From: JBIKWM01 sp044356305
Lineage (GTDB): Bacteria; Bacteroidota; Bacteroidia; UBA10329
Assembly (NCBI GenBank): GCA_044356305.1
Contig: JBIKWM010000004.1
Span: forward strand, 62,001 to 126,000
Direction of reading: 5' to 3'
Length of the DNA: 64,000 nucleotides
The translations under genes and the position numbers were made by a program. Positions 27,235 through 35,890 of this stretch are shown one piece after another. The notes beneath the pieces are model-generated. The model saw nothing but the letters and a program-made list of their open reading frames with translations, was not told where the DNA came from and did not search any database. The first letter of the stretch is position 1. Each line of letters starts with the position of its first letter.

Positions 27235-28212
27235 TCACCACCCAAGCACCCACGCAAAAATGAGCGGGGCACAGATGGTGGCATCACTCTCCACGATGAA
27301 CTTAGGGGTGTCGATGTCGAGCTTGCCCCAGGTTATCTTCTCATTGGGCACGGCACCGCTATACGAACCATAGCTGGTGGTGCTGTCGCTGATCTGGCAG
27401 AAGTAGCTCCAGAATGGCACATCGTGCCACTCGAGGTCCTGATACATCATGGGCACCACGCAGATGGGAAAATCGCCCGCAATGCCGCCCCCTATCTGGA
27501 AGAAGCCCACTCCCTTGCCCGCTGAGTTGTTGCGGTACCAATGACTGAGCCACACCATGTAGTCTATACCGCTCTTCATAGTGGTGCTCACCAGCTCGCC
27601 TTTGATGCAGTAGCTGGCGAAGATGTTGCCCATGGTGCTATCCTCCCATCCGGGGCACACAATGGGAATGCCCTTCTGGGCAGCGGCCAGCATCCAGCTG
27701 TCCTTGGGGTCTATCTGATAGTATTGCTCCAGCTCGCCCGAGAGCAGGATGCGATACATGAACTCATGGGGAAAATAGCGTTCGCCTTTGTCCTGGGCGG
27801 CCTTCCACGCCTTGAAGATGTGCTTCTGCAACCTGCGGAAAGCCTCCTCCTCGGGTATGCAGGTATCAGTGACACGGTTGAAACCGTCCTCGAGCAGCGC
27901 CCATTCGTCCTGCGGGCTCAGGTCGCGGTAGTTGGGCACACGTTTGTAATGGTCGTGCGCCACGAGGTTCATCAGGTCCTCCTCGAGGTTGGCCCCGGTG
28001 CAGGATATGATATCCACCTTTCCTTGACGGATCATCTCTGCGAAGGAGCGGCCCAGCTCTGCCGTGCTCATGGCCCCAGCAAGGGTCACCATCATCTTGC
28101 CGCCCTCATCAAGGTGTTTCTCGTAGCCCTTGGCCGCATCGACCAGGGCGGCCGCGTTGAAATGGAGGTAATGGTGCTCAATGAAACGGGAAATGGGGCC
28201 GCGCGTCTTCAT
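27235..28212 (-). CDS. Deoxyhypusine synthase-like protein
   Basis: The 325-residue protein has the DHS fold signatures: TLAGAMSTAELG, IISCTGANLEEDLMNLVAH (NAD-binding), VPNYRDLSPQDE, and WGKLDIDTPKFIVESDATI. In eukaryotic DHS the catalytic lysine lies in GGGVVKHHI; here the matching stretch is IGGGIAGDFPICVV, with no lysine. Bacteria lack eIF5A, so its substrate is probably a polyamine or unknown. I use the ATG at 28212; TACCTTTG lies about 33 nt upstream. Confidence 0.85.
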   Translation of the reverse strand: MKTRGPISRFIEHHYLHFNAAALVDAAKGYEKHLDEGGKMMVTLAGAMSTAELGRSFAEMIRQGKVDIISCTGANLEEDLMNLVAHDHYKRVPNYRDLSPQDEWALLEDGFNRVTDTCIPEEEAFRRLQKHIFKAWKAAQDKGERYFPHEFMYRILLSGELEQYYQIDPKDSWMLAAAQKGIPIVCPGWEDSTMGNIFASYCIKGELVSTTMKSGIDYMVWLSHWYRNNSAGKGVGFFQIGGGIAGDFPICVVPMMYQDLEWHDVPFWSYFCQISDSTTSYGSYSGAVPNEKITWGKLDIDTPKFIVESDATICAPLIFAWVLGW

Positions 28213-28351
28213 GATGGTCTTTGGCTCTTCTTTTTTTGAAGGGCCGCAAAGGTAGGCGGGGCGCTGATCCATGGTAGCAGACCGATAAGGTCATCTGGCA
28301 TTGCGGCTTCACACCTTACTTTGCACCCGTAACAGCATACATACCTGCATC

Positions 28352-29266
28352 ATGCGGACACTCCTATCACTTGCGGCACTGATGATCTGCTCTGCCACTC
28401 TACTGCACGCCCAGACTGCTGCCAACTACCACGAGATGGGCAATGCCAAGATGCAGATGGGCGATATGCGCGGGGCGCTGGCCACACTGAACAAGGCCAT
28501 TGAGATGGACCCGAATCTTGCCGCAGCCTACATAGACCGCGGGTTGGTGCGCGAGTATCTAGGCGACCTCGATGGGGCGCTGACCGATCTGTCAAAGTGC
28601 ATTGAACTGAACTCCAAGATAGCCCTGGCCTACCTGAACCGCGGGGCACTGCACGAAAAGAAGAACGACCATGCCGCTGCGCTGGCCGACATAGACCGTG
28701 CGCTGGCTCTTGACCCGAACGATGCCATGGCATACCTCAACCGTGGGCTGATAAAAACACGCAGCCAAGATGCCGCTGGTGCCCTTGCAGACTACGACAA
28801 GGCCATAAATCTGAACCCGAATTATGCACGGGCCTACTATCTGCGCGGCCTCAGCAAAGGTTCAGCAAACGATTTCAAGGGTGCGGTGGCCGATTTCTCC
28901 AAAGCCATGGAACTCGACCCCTTGAGCGCAGATGCATATTGCGACCGTGCAGTGGCCAACGAACGCATGGGCGATATGAAAGCAGCGATAAGCGATTTTG
29001 ATAAGGCCCTGAAAATGGATCCGGGCCATTCTCGCGCCTACCGCAACCGCGGCATCACCAAAGAGAAAGGAGGCGATTTCAAGGGGGCCATATCCGACTA
29101 CGACAATGCCGTGGCACTCGACCCCGAATATTCAACAGCCTTTTTTGACCGTGGGGTGGCCAAGTACCGCAGCGGAGATAAGACAGGGGGCTGCGAAGAC
29201 ATTAAAAAGGCCGAGGGCCTGGGCAACGAGAAGGCCGGGATCGCGGCACAGCAGGTGTGTAAGTGA
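28352..29266 (+). CDS. Secreted tetratricopeptide-repeat protein
   Basis: The 304-residue product has a signal peptide (about 1-20, ending LHAQ) and seven consecutive TPR units of 34 residues, each with the AxxxxxxAIxLDPNxAxAYxxRG pattern. Such proteins scaffold protein-protein contacts in the periplasm. The promoter TTACTTTG lies about 30 nt before the ATG at 28352. It converges with sua5. Confidence 0.88.
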   Translation: MRTLLSLAALMICSATLLHAQTAANYHEMGNAKMQMGDMRGALATLNKAIEMDPNLAAAYIDRGLVREYLGDLDGALTDLSKCIELNSKIALAYLNRGALHEKKNDHAAALADIDRALALDPNDAMAYLNRGLIKTRSQDAAGALADYDKAINLNPNYARAYYLRGLSKGSANDFKGAVADFSKAMELDPLSADAYCDRAVANERMGDMKAAISDFDKALKMDPGHSRAYRNRGITKEKGGDFKGAISDYDNAVALDPEYSTAFFDRGVAKYRSGDKTGGCEDIKKAEGLGNEKAGIAAQQVCK

Positions 29267-29282
29267 TGCACCCTTGAGTGCC

Positions 29283-30239
29283 TCACGTTTTCCCGGCTGC
29301 CCTTTTCAACCTGTCGTTCATGGCTGGCCCTAGCCCGATTTCCGGGAGCGGTACGGCCATGATGCCCGCCAATGGCAGGTCGCCCAGTTCGCGCAGCGCT
29401 GCAAACAGGTTGCTTGCAGCCTCATTCATGTCTCCATCACGAGACAAGAACCTTGTCTCTTTTGGATGAAGACCAATTGGGACCGCGTTGAGGGTCAGAA
29501 GTCCGAACCCTGATTCCGCCCAACCTTTCGGTACCGAACCATCGAATATATGAACCGGGATTCGCGGAGCGTAATGGCTGAGCAACTGTCCTGGTGCCTT
29601 TGGGTCTGAGCTCTGGTTGATGGCCAGCCGCACAGGGCCGATCACCGACTCGATGGCCCCGACCTCCAGCCCGCCCAGGCGGTATATCACCGGACCATCG
29701 GCCTCAAAGCCGACAATAGTGCTTTCTATTCCTACGGTGGTCGGCCCACCGTCCAGGATGTAATCGACCCGGTCAGACAGTTGGGTATTGACATGCGCAG
29801 CCGTGGTAGGGCTTACGTAGCCGAACGGATTGGCGCTCGGTGCGGCCAAGGGTCGGCCACAGAGTCTGAGAAGATCGAGGGTAAGCGGATGTGCCGGCAC
29901 ACGCAGACCCAAGGTGTCGAGGCCAGAGGTGACCACATCGGGCACATGGGCGGCCTTGGGAACAACTAGCGTGAGCGGGCCGGGCCAGAATGCCTCGGCA
30001 AGGCGGAGGGCAAGAGGGTCCATGCCATTACTCAGTGCTTTAGCAGCCTCCAGATCGGCCACATGGACTATGAGCGGGTCGAAGTGCGGGCGTTGTTTCG
30101 CCTCAAATATCCTGAGCACAGCCGCAGGGTCCAGTGCATCGGCCGCAAGGCCATAGACCGTCTCGGTGGGAATGGCCACCAGTCCGCCCCTGCGGATGAT
30201 GTCGGCCGCCCGCTGCACATCGGTGCCTATTTCTGCCAT
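29283..30239 (-). CDS. L-threonylcarbamoyladenylate synthase (Sua5 type)
   Basis: The 318-residue protein makes threonylcarbamoyl-AMP for the t6A modification of tRNA. It has an N-terminal YrdC domain (GGLVAIPTETVYGLAADA, KQRPHFDPLIVH, APSANPFGYVSPTTAAHV, GGPTTVGIESTIVGF) and a C-terminal Sua5 domain (about 225-318), so it is the long form. The start lies 4 nt after TAGCTTTG, whose first three bases are the stop codon of the upstream epimerase gene. Confidence 0.92.
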   Translation of the reverse strand: MAEIGTDVQRAADIIRRGGLVAIPTETVYGLAADALDPAAVLRIFEAKQRPHFDPLIVHVADLEAAKALSNGMDPLALRLAEAFWPGPLTLVVPKAAHVPDVVTSGLDTLGLRVPAHPLTLDLLRLCGRPLAAPSANPFGYVSPTTAAHVNTQLSDRVDYILDGGPTTVGIESTIVGFEADGPVIYRLGGLEVGAIESVIGPVRLAINQSSDPKAPGQLLSHYAPRIPVHIFDGSVPKGWAESGFGLLTLNAVPIGLHPKETRFLSRDGDMNEAASNLFAALRELGDLPLAGIMAVPLPEIGLGPAMNDRLKRAAGKT

Positions 30240-30243
30240 GCGG

Positions 30244-30251
30244 CAAAGCTA
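30244..30251 (-). promoter_or_regulatory. Leaderless -7 promoter of sua5, overlapping the epimerase stop codon
   Basis: The minus strand reads TAGCTTTG, CCGC, ATG. The TAG of this perfect TAnnTTTG is the stop codon of the epimerase gene (30249-30251). Confidence 0.65.
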
Positions 30252-31295
30252 AATGGGCCAAGCGCGGCCCTCAGGCATGCTCAACCCTATTCCGTTTCCT
30301 GGGCCGGGCATCACCCTCCCATCGTTCAAAACAGGGTCTATGAACGGGTTGTTGGATATTAGAAACGGCCCGTCCAGATCCACATGGTCGGCCAACGGGG
30401 CCAGGTGCGCCATGGCCATGGAGGCACAGGACGTTTCGGTCATGCAGCCCAGCATGACCCCGAGCCCAAGCTCCCGGCACTGACCTATCATGGCGCGGGC
30501 CTCAGTAAGGCCGGTACATTTCATCAGTTTGATGTTGATGCCATGGAAACAGTGCCGCGCCCATTCGAGATCGGTAAGCCGTTTCACGGCCTCATCGGCA
30601 TAAATGGGCAAAGGGCTGCGGCCCGCGAGCCATTCCATGTCGGCCATGGCCGAGGTGCGGGGCATGGGTTGTTCGAGCATGGCAAACCCCGATCGGTGCA
30701 GCTCCTGCGCCATTTCGAGCGCCTGCCCACGGTCGGCCCACGCCTGATTTGCATCGGCATAGATGGCCTTATCGGTCAAAGCCTTCACATCGCTCAGCAG
30801 CCGCAGGTCATCCACACCACCAAGCTTCAGTTTTATCACTTTGAAATCGCGGGCCTCTTCAATTTTCTGTGGCAGGGCGGCCAGATCGCCCAGTGCAATG
30901 GTCATGCTGGAAGGAGGTTCGGGCCGCTGAGGCACATCGAGCATCTCCCCTATCGACATGCCTTTCATTTGCCCCAGCAGATCGTGAAGTGCAATGTCGA
31001 TGGCGGCCTTGGCGGCATTGTCGGCAACAGAGAGTGCATCCACTTTCCTCATGACTGCAGCAATGCCCTCATGGAGGTCAATCCCTTCCCTGGCAACCAT
31101 GTCGATGAAGCCTAGCACCGAGTCCTCCGTTTCGCCATGATAGGGCGGCAAAGAAGCCTCACCAATTCCCCAAAAAGGCCCTGCAACTGCCTTTACCAGC
31201 ACACAGGGCGTGTGCGTCCGGCTGCCCGTGGCCAGACCAAATGGGTGGCGGAGCACCAACGGGTATCGGACGGCTCTCAGACTTACCGGTTGCAC
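30249..31295 (-). CDS. Dipeptide epimerase (enolase superfamily)
   Basis: The 348-residue protein fits the L-Ala-D/L-Glu epimerase/muconate-lactonizing group: KVIKLKLGG (catalytic Lys), metal ligands in YADANQAW, MLEQPMP and YADEAV, and a second Lys in INIKLMKCTG. It likely racemises cell-wall or other dipeptides. I propose a GTG start at 31295, giving N-terminus MQPVSLRAVRYPLVLRHPF as in the family and lying 4 nt after CATCTTCG; the frame stays open to 31352, inside the divergent gene. Confidence 0.82.
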   Translation of the reverse strand: MQPVSLRAVRYPLVLRHPFGLATGSRTHTPCVLVKAVAGPFWGIGEASLPPYHGETEDSVLGFIDMVAREGIDLHEGIAAVMRKVDALSVADNAAKAAIDIALHDLLGQMKGMSIGEMLDVPQRPEPPSSMTIALGDLAALPQKIEEARDFKVIKLKLGGVDDLRLLSDVKALTDKAIYADANQAWADRGQALEMAQELHRSGFAMLEQPMPRTSAMADMEWLAGRSPLPIYADEAVKRLTDLEWARHCFHGINIKLMKCTGLTEARAMIGQCRELGLGVMLGCMTETSCASMAMAHLAPLADHVDLDGPFLISNNPFIDPVLNDGRVMPGPGNGIGLSMPEGRAWPI

Positions 31296-31299
31296 GGCA

Positions 31300-31307
31300 C
31301 GAAGATG
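31300..31307 (-). promoter_or_regulatory. Leaderless -7 promoter element of the dipeptide epimerase gene
   Basis: The minus strand reads CATCTTCG, TGCC, then the proposed GTG start. It is interleaved with the divergent element at 31318-31325. Confidence 0.45.
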
Positions 31308-31317
31308 GTGCGGCCCG

Positions 31318-31325
31318 CATCTTTG
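31318..31325 (+). promoter_or_regulatory. Near-leaderless -7 promoter element of the DUF255 gene
   Basis: CATCTTTG is followed by 7 nt and the ATG at 31333. Only 37 bp separate the two divergent start codons. Confidence 0.5.
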
Positions 31326-31332
31326 CCTGCCC

Positions 31333-33354
31333 ATGTCCGACCACGCCCCCAACGCACTTATAAACGAGAGCAGCCCCTACCTGCTGCAGCATGCCCACAA
31401 CCCTGTGCAGTGGCTGCCCTGGGGCCCCGAGGCGCTGAGGCTGGCGCACGAAACCAACCGCCCGTTGCTGATCAGCATTGGCTACAGTGCGTGCCACTGG
31501 TGCCACGTGATGGAGCGCGAGAGCTTTGAGGACCACGAGGTGGCCGAGGCCATGAATCACCATTTTGTGTGTGTGAAGGTGGACCGCGAGGAGCGGCCCG
31601 ATGTGGACCAGCTGTACATGGAGGCGGTGCAGATGATGACCGGGCAGGGTGGGTGGCCGCTCAACTGTTTCGCACTGCCCGATGGCAGGCCGTTTCATGG
31701 GGGCACTTACTTCCCTCGCGAGCGGTGGATCAACCTGTTGGACCAACTGGCCGAAATATGGAAGCGCTCGCCAGACGATGTGAGGGCCTATGCCGAAAAG
31801 CTCACTTCGGGGGTGAAGAGCAATGCCTTGATTGCCCCTCGGGTGGCCGATGAGGTGCTGAGCAGTTCGATATTGGATGAGATGGCGGCCGACTGGGCCC
31901 CTCGTTTCGACCGGGTGAACGGAGGATTGAACCGGGCACCAAAATTCCCCATGCCTGCCAGTATGCTGTGCCTGCTCAGGTTGGGCAGGCAGCTCGGGAA
32001 CAGTGCACTGACCGATCATGTGCACCTGACCCTCCGGTGCATGGCGTTGGGTGGTATCTACGATCAGATCGGGGGCGGCTTTGCCCGTTACTCGGTGGAT
32101 GGGCTCTGGAAAGTGCCGCATTTCGAGAAGATGCTGTACGATAACGCCCAACTGCTGAGCCTATATGCCGAAGCACATCTGCACAGGCCCGATGCACTGT
32201 ACGAAAGGGTGCTGCGGCAGACCGTGGCATTTGTGCAACGCGAGCTGACATCCCCAGAGGGTTTCTGTTACTCGGCCCTTGATGCCGACAGCGAGGGCGA
32301 AGAAGGGCTCTTTTACCTTTGGGATGAAGAGCAGTTCAAGGCCGCTCTGGGCGAAGATGCCGCATGGGCCGCACGTTGGTTCAAGGTAGGTGGCGATGGC
32401 CTATGGGAGCACGGCAGGAGCATTCTATTGGGTCGCACGGACCATGAGGAATTTGCCCGATCTCTGAACATCACCCCTGAGGAATTCTCCCTTAGAATTG
32501 AAAAGGTGACCGGCCTCCTGCTCGCAGCAAGGGAGAAAAGGCCCCGGCCGGGCACCGATGACAAGCAGCTCACATCGTGGAACGCACTTATGCTCAAAGG
32601 GCTGTGCGATGCCGCCATTGCCCTGAATGATCTGAGCTTTCTGGATCAGGCCACCCGTATTGCCGAATACCTGACCCAGACCCGCCCCGATGGCAGCCTG
32701 TGGCACACCTACAAGAATGGCCATAGCACGGTGCCCGGGTTCTTGGACGACCACGCCCTCACCATCGAGGCCCTCGTATCCATGTACAGCCTCACATTCG
32801 AGGCCCGGTGGCTGCATAGGGCGCAGGAGATGACCGGTATGGTGTTGCAGCGCTTCGCCATGGAAGGAACGTCCATGCTGCGCTACACCCAACGCATCGG
32901 CACGGATGACCTGGTGGCCCCCACTGTGGAGACCCAGGACAATGTGATACCGGCCTCCAACTCAGTGATGGCGCGGAATCTGCTGACACTCGGGTTGCAC
33001 TTCGGCAATCAGGAATGGGTGGCGAGGTCGAAGCAGATGGTGGCCGACATGGCCCCTGCCCTACCCAAGGCCGGGCCGTGGTATGCCAACTGGGCCGATC
33101 TGCTGCGGCTGCACACCGGACCTTTGTACGAGGTGGCGGTGACCGGGCCGGACCACAAGGCTATCGCACGGCAGTTGCAACAGGGTGCGAATGGCCCGTT
33201 GATCCTTGCAGCAGGCGATGAGCAGAACGGCCTCCCGCTGCTGGAAGGACGCACCGGATCTCCGCAGTCACTCATTTACGTATGTCAGAACGGGGCATGC
33301 GCCCTGCCTACTTCTGATGTGGCCATTGCGCTAAGAATGTTCGGCAGGGCCTGA
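31333..33354 (+). CDS. Thioredoxin-domain protein of the DUF255/YyaL family
   Basis: The 673-residue cytosolic protein begins MSDHAPNALINESSPYLLQH and carries the thioredoxin-like site YSACHWCHVMERESFED (CxxC), then an alpha/alpha-toroid domain like N-acylglucosamine 2-epimerase (FHEK-type FEKMLYDNAQLL, KQLTSWNALMLKGL). The family, which includes human spermatogenesis-associated protein 20, has no settled reaction. Length is typical. It is divergent from the epimerase gene and is followed 32 nt later by the acyltransferase gene. Confidence 0.9.
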   Translation: MSDHAPNALINESSPYLLQHAHNPVQWLPWGPEALRLAHETNRPLLISIGYSACHWCHVMERESFEDHEVAEAMNHHFVCVKVDREERPDVDQLYMEAVQMMTGQGGWPLNCFALPDGRPFHGGTYFPRERWINLLDQLAEIWKRSPDDVRAYAEKLTSGVKSNALIAPRVADEVLSSSILDEMAADWAPRFDRVNGGLNRAPKFPMPASMLCLLRLGRQLGNSALTDHVHLTLRCMALGGIYDQIGGGFARYSVDGLWKVPHFEKMLYDNAQLLSLYAEAHLHRPDALYERVLRQTVAFVQRELTSPEGFCYSALDADSEGEEGLFYLWDEEQFKAALGEDAAWAARWFKVGGDGLWEHGRSILLGRTDHEEFARSLNITPEEFSLRIEKVTGLLLAAREKRPRPGTDDKQLTSWNALMLKGLCDAAIALNDLSFLDQATRIAEYLTQTRPDGSLWHTYKNGHSTVPGFLDDHALTIEALVSMYSLTFEARWLHRAQEMTGMVLQRFAMEGTSMLRYTQRIGTDDLVAPTVETQDNVIPASNSVMARNLLTLGLHFGNQEWVARSKQMVADMAPALPKAGPWYANWADLLRLHTGPLYEVAVTGPDHKAIARQLQQGANGPLILAAGDEQNGLPLLEGRTGSPQSLIYVCQNGACALPTSDVAIALRMFGRA

Positions 33355-33386
33355 CTCTATATTTGACCGCCCTACCGATACGGCCC

Positions 33387-34841
33387 ATGGTCTTCAATTC
33401 CCTCGATTTTGCTGTATTCCTGCCCATTGTATTCGGGCTTTATTGGGCCCTGGGCCGTTGGGGAACCAGGCCGCAGAACCTCCTCATCCTTATTGCCAGC
33501 TACGTGTTCTATGGCTGGTGGGACCCTCGTTTCCTGAGTCTGCTGGCCTTCAGCTCTCTGGTCGATTATTTTGTGGGGATAGGACTCGCGCGCACAGATG
33601 CTCCCAGAAACCGTAATGTGCTACTTGCAGTCAGCCTCGTGGTCAATCTTGGCCTGCTGGGTTTCTTCAAGTACTTCAACTTCTTCGCTGAGAGTTTTGC
33701 TGAGGCGTTCACGCTCATGGGCCATTCCATCAGGCCAGAGAGTCTGGATATCATTTTGCCCGTAGGCATAAGCTTCTACACATTTCAGACCCTGAGCTAC
33801 AGCATCGATGTGTATCGCGGACACCTCACGCCATCGCGCAACGTGGTCGATTTTCTCGCGTTTGTGAGCTTTTTCCCGCAGTTGGTGGCCGGACCCATTG
33901 AGCGGGCATCGAATCTGCTGCCTCAGTTTGCCAGGAAACGCGAATTCAATCTGCAGCTCGCCACCGATGGCATGCGGCAACTGCTGTGGGGCCTGTTCAA
34001 AAAGACGGTCATTGCCGACAACTGTGCCGAATTCGCCAACTACATCTTCAACTCGCCCGATTATTTTCAGGGCGGAACCATGGCCTTTGCGGCCATGCTG
34101 TTCGCATTCCAGATCTATGGCGATTTCTCAGGATATTCTGACATGGCCGTTGGCATGTCGAAACTGTTCGGTTTCAACCTCATGCGCAACTTCGCCTACC
34201 CGTACTTCTCGCGCGATATGGCCGAGTTCTGGCGCAGATGGCACATATCGCTCAGCACCTGGTTCCGTGACTATCTGTACATACCGCTGGGCGGCAGCCG
34301 TGGCGGCAAGTGGAGTGCGGTGCGCAACACGTTCATCATCTTTCTGGTGAGCGGTTTCTGGCATGGGGCCAACTGGACCTTTCTGATGTGGGGCCTTATC
34401 AATGCCCTCTATTTCATACCCCTGCTGCTGCTGGGCTGGAACCGGAACAACACCGGCAATGTGGCCCCAGGCCGCCTTTTTCCAGGGGTAAAGGACTTCC
34501 TCAACATAGCCCTCACGTTTGCTCTCACATGTTTCGCCTGGATATTCTTCCGGGCCGAGAGCATGGCCGATGCCTGGCACTTCATTCACCGCATGACCTT
34601 CCCCATGCACCCCAAACTGTGGGTGCTTGAGGCATACAACTTCATCTATTGGTACGAGGTGTGGTTCGTTCCGCTGGTGGTTGTATTTGTTATGGCTGAA
34701 TGGATCGGGCGAGAGAAACAGCACCCGCTTGAAGGGCTGAGTTGGCCACGACCCCTCCGCTGGATGCTGTACCTGGCTCTGCTCGTGGTCATTGCCACCT
34801 GCTCCGGCAAGGTGCAGGAATTCATCTATTTCCAGTTCTGA
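33387..34841 (+). CDS. MBOAT family O-acyltransferase (AlgI-like)
   Basis: The 484-residue membrane protein starts MVFNSLDFAVFLPIVFGLYW, as AlgI/DltB proteins do, and has about ten helices with the family motifs FFPQLVAGPIERA, YGDFSGYSDMAVG, FWRRWHISLSTWFRDYLYIPLGGSRGG and the catalytic His in FLVSGFWHGANWTF. It should move an acetyl group across the inner membrane to an extracytoplasmic glycan. TATATTTG lies about 20 nt upstream. The 3-nt gap to the next gene shows translational coupling. Confidence 0.92.
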   Translation: MVFNSLDFAVFLPIVFGLYWALGRWGTRPQNLLILIASYVFYGWWDPRFLSLLAFSSLVDYFVGIGLARTDAPRNRNVLLAVSLVVNLGLLGFFKYFNFFAESFAEAFTLMGHSIRPESLDIILPVGISFYTFQTLSYSIDVYRGHLTPSRNVVDFLAFVSFFPQLVAGPIERASNLLPQFARKREFNLQLATDGMRQLLWGLFKKTVIADNCAEFANYIFNSPDYFQGGTMAFAAMLFAFQIYGDFSGYSDMAVGMSKLFGFNLMRNFAYPYFSRDMAEFWRRWHISLSTWFRDYLYIPLGGSRGGKWSAVRNTFIIFLVSGFWHGANWTFLMWGLINALYFIPLLLLGWNRNNTGNVAPGRLFPGVKDFLNIALTFALTCFAWIFFRAESMADAWHFIHRMTFPMHPKLWVLEAYNFIYWYEVWFVPLVVVFVMAEWIGREKQHPLEGLSWPRPLRWMLYLALLVVIATCSGKVQEFIYFQF

Positions 34842-34844
34842 CCG

Positions 34845-35828
34845 ATGGGTAAAGAACTCAAGGACTTCGCTATCCGTGCCACGGCATTTGCAGCGGTGCT
34901 GTGGGCCGTTTTCCACATGGTAGACCGTATGCTCGACACAGCCATGCTGCGCGCCCGGACGGGTGAGGTGGGTGTATGGGCCGACCTGTATGATGGTAAA
35001 GTACAGGCCGAGATGGTTGTACATGGCTCATCGCGGGCGTGGGTGCACATGGACCCGCAGATACTGCAGGACAGCCTTGGGCTCACCTGCTACAACCTCG
35101 GTGTAGATGGCCACAGTTTCCAGCTGCAGACATTGCGCAACGACCTGTTGTTCCGCTATTGTGGCAAGCCGAAGCTCATCATCCATTCCGTTGACATGTG
35201 GACCCTTGTTGACCGGGGCGAACTATATGGGGGCGAGCAGTTCCTCCCGTTCTTCCACGATACTGCCGCAGTCAGGCGCATGAAACAACTCAAGGGATAC
35301 CACAGGTTGGACTACGAACTTCCGTTGACGCGCTATTTCGGATTTCCGAAGCAGATGAAAGTGCTCTTGAACGGGATGCTGCGCGGAACGTGGCCCGAAG
35401 AAGAGCGCAAGCGCGGATTCATGGGGCAGGAGCGCCCTTGGCAGGGCGACCTCGAAAAGGCGCGCGGCAACTGGGCCGATGGCTACAAGGTGGTGCTCGA
35501 CAGCAACATCACCCATGAATTTGACGACTACCTGGGCCGTATGAGAAACGAGGGTGTCAAGGTGATTTTTGTATACACCCCTGAGCTAAAGGAGGGACAG
35601 GGCTTCGTTACAACACGGGCCGAGATCATGGCCCTGTATTGGCGCCTGGCCCGCAAGCACGGTATCACTTTTATCGATTACAGCGACCATCCGCTCAGCG
35701 ATAATTCAAACAAACACCTCTATTACAACGCCTCGCACATGAATGCCGAAGGGGCCGAGATATTCAGCCGCACCCTGGCGCACGACCTGAGGCAATTGCC
35801 AGAGCTGAATGGAATAATCCGTCAATGA
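34845..35828 (+). CDS. SGNH-like partner protein of the MBOAT acyltransferase
   Basis: The 327-residue product has an N-terminal membrane anchor (about 8-30) and an SGNH/AlgX-like fold: MVVHGSSRAWVHMDP contains the GxS nucleophile block and YYNASHMNAEGAEIFS the C-terminal His block. It probably accepts the acyl group exported by the upstream MBOAT protein and passes it to a polysaccharide. I know no specific family name. Confidence 0.72.
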   Translation: MGKELKDFAIRATAFAAVLWAVFHMVDRMLDTAMLRARTGEVGVWADLYDGKVQAEMVVHGSSRAWVHMDPQILQDSLGLTCYNLGVDGHSFQLQTLRNDLLFRYCGKPKLIIHSVDMWTLVDRGELYGGEQFLPFFHDTAAVRRMKQLKGYHRLDYELPLTRYFGFPKQMKVLLNGMLRGTWPEEERKRGFMGQERPWQGDLEKARGNWADGYKVVLDSNITHEFDDYLGRMRNEGVKVIFVYTPELKEGQGFVTTRAEIMALYWRLARKHGITFIDYSDHPLSDNSNKHLYYNASHMNAEGAEIFSRTLAHDLRQLPELNGIIRQ

Positions 35829-35890
35829 GCCTCAGGTTTGAGATCACTGCTGCAATAATCGCAGAGCAGCGTCATTCACTGCGTTGATCA

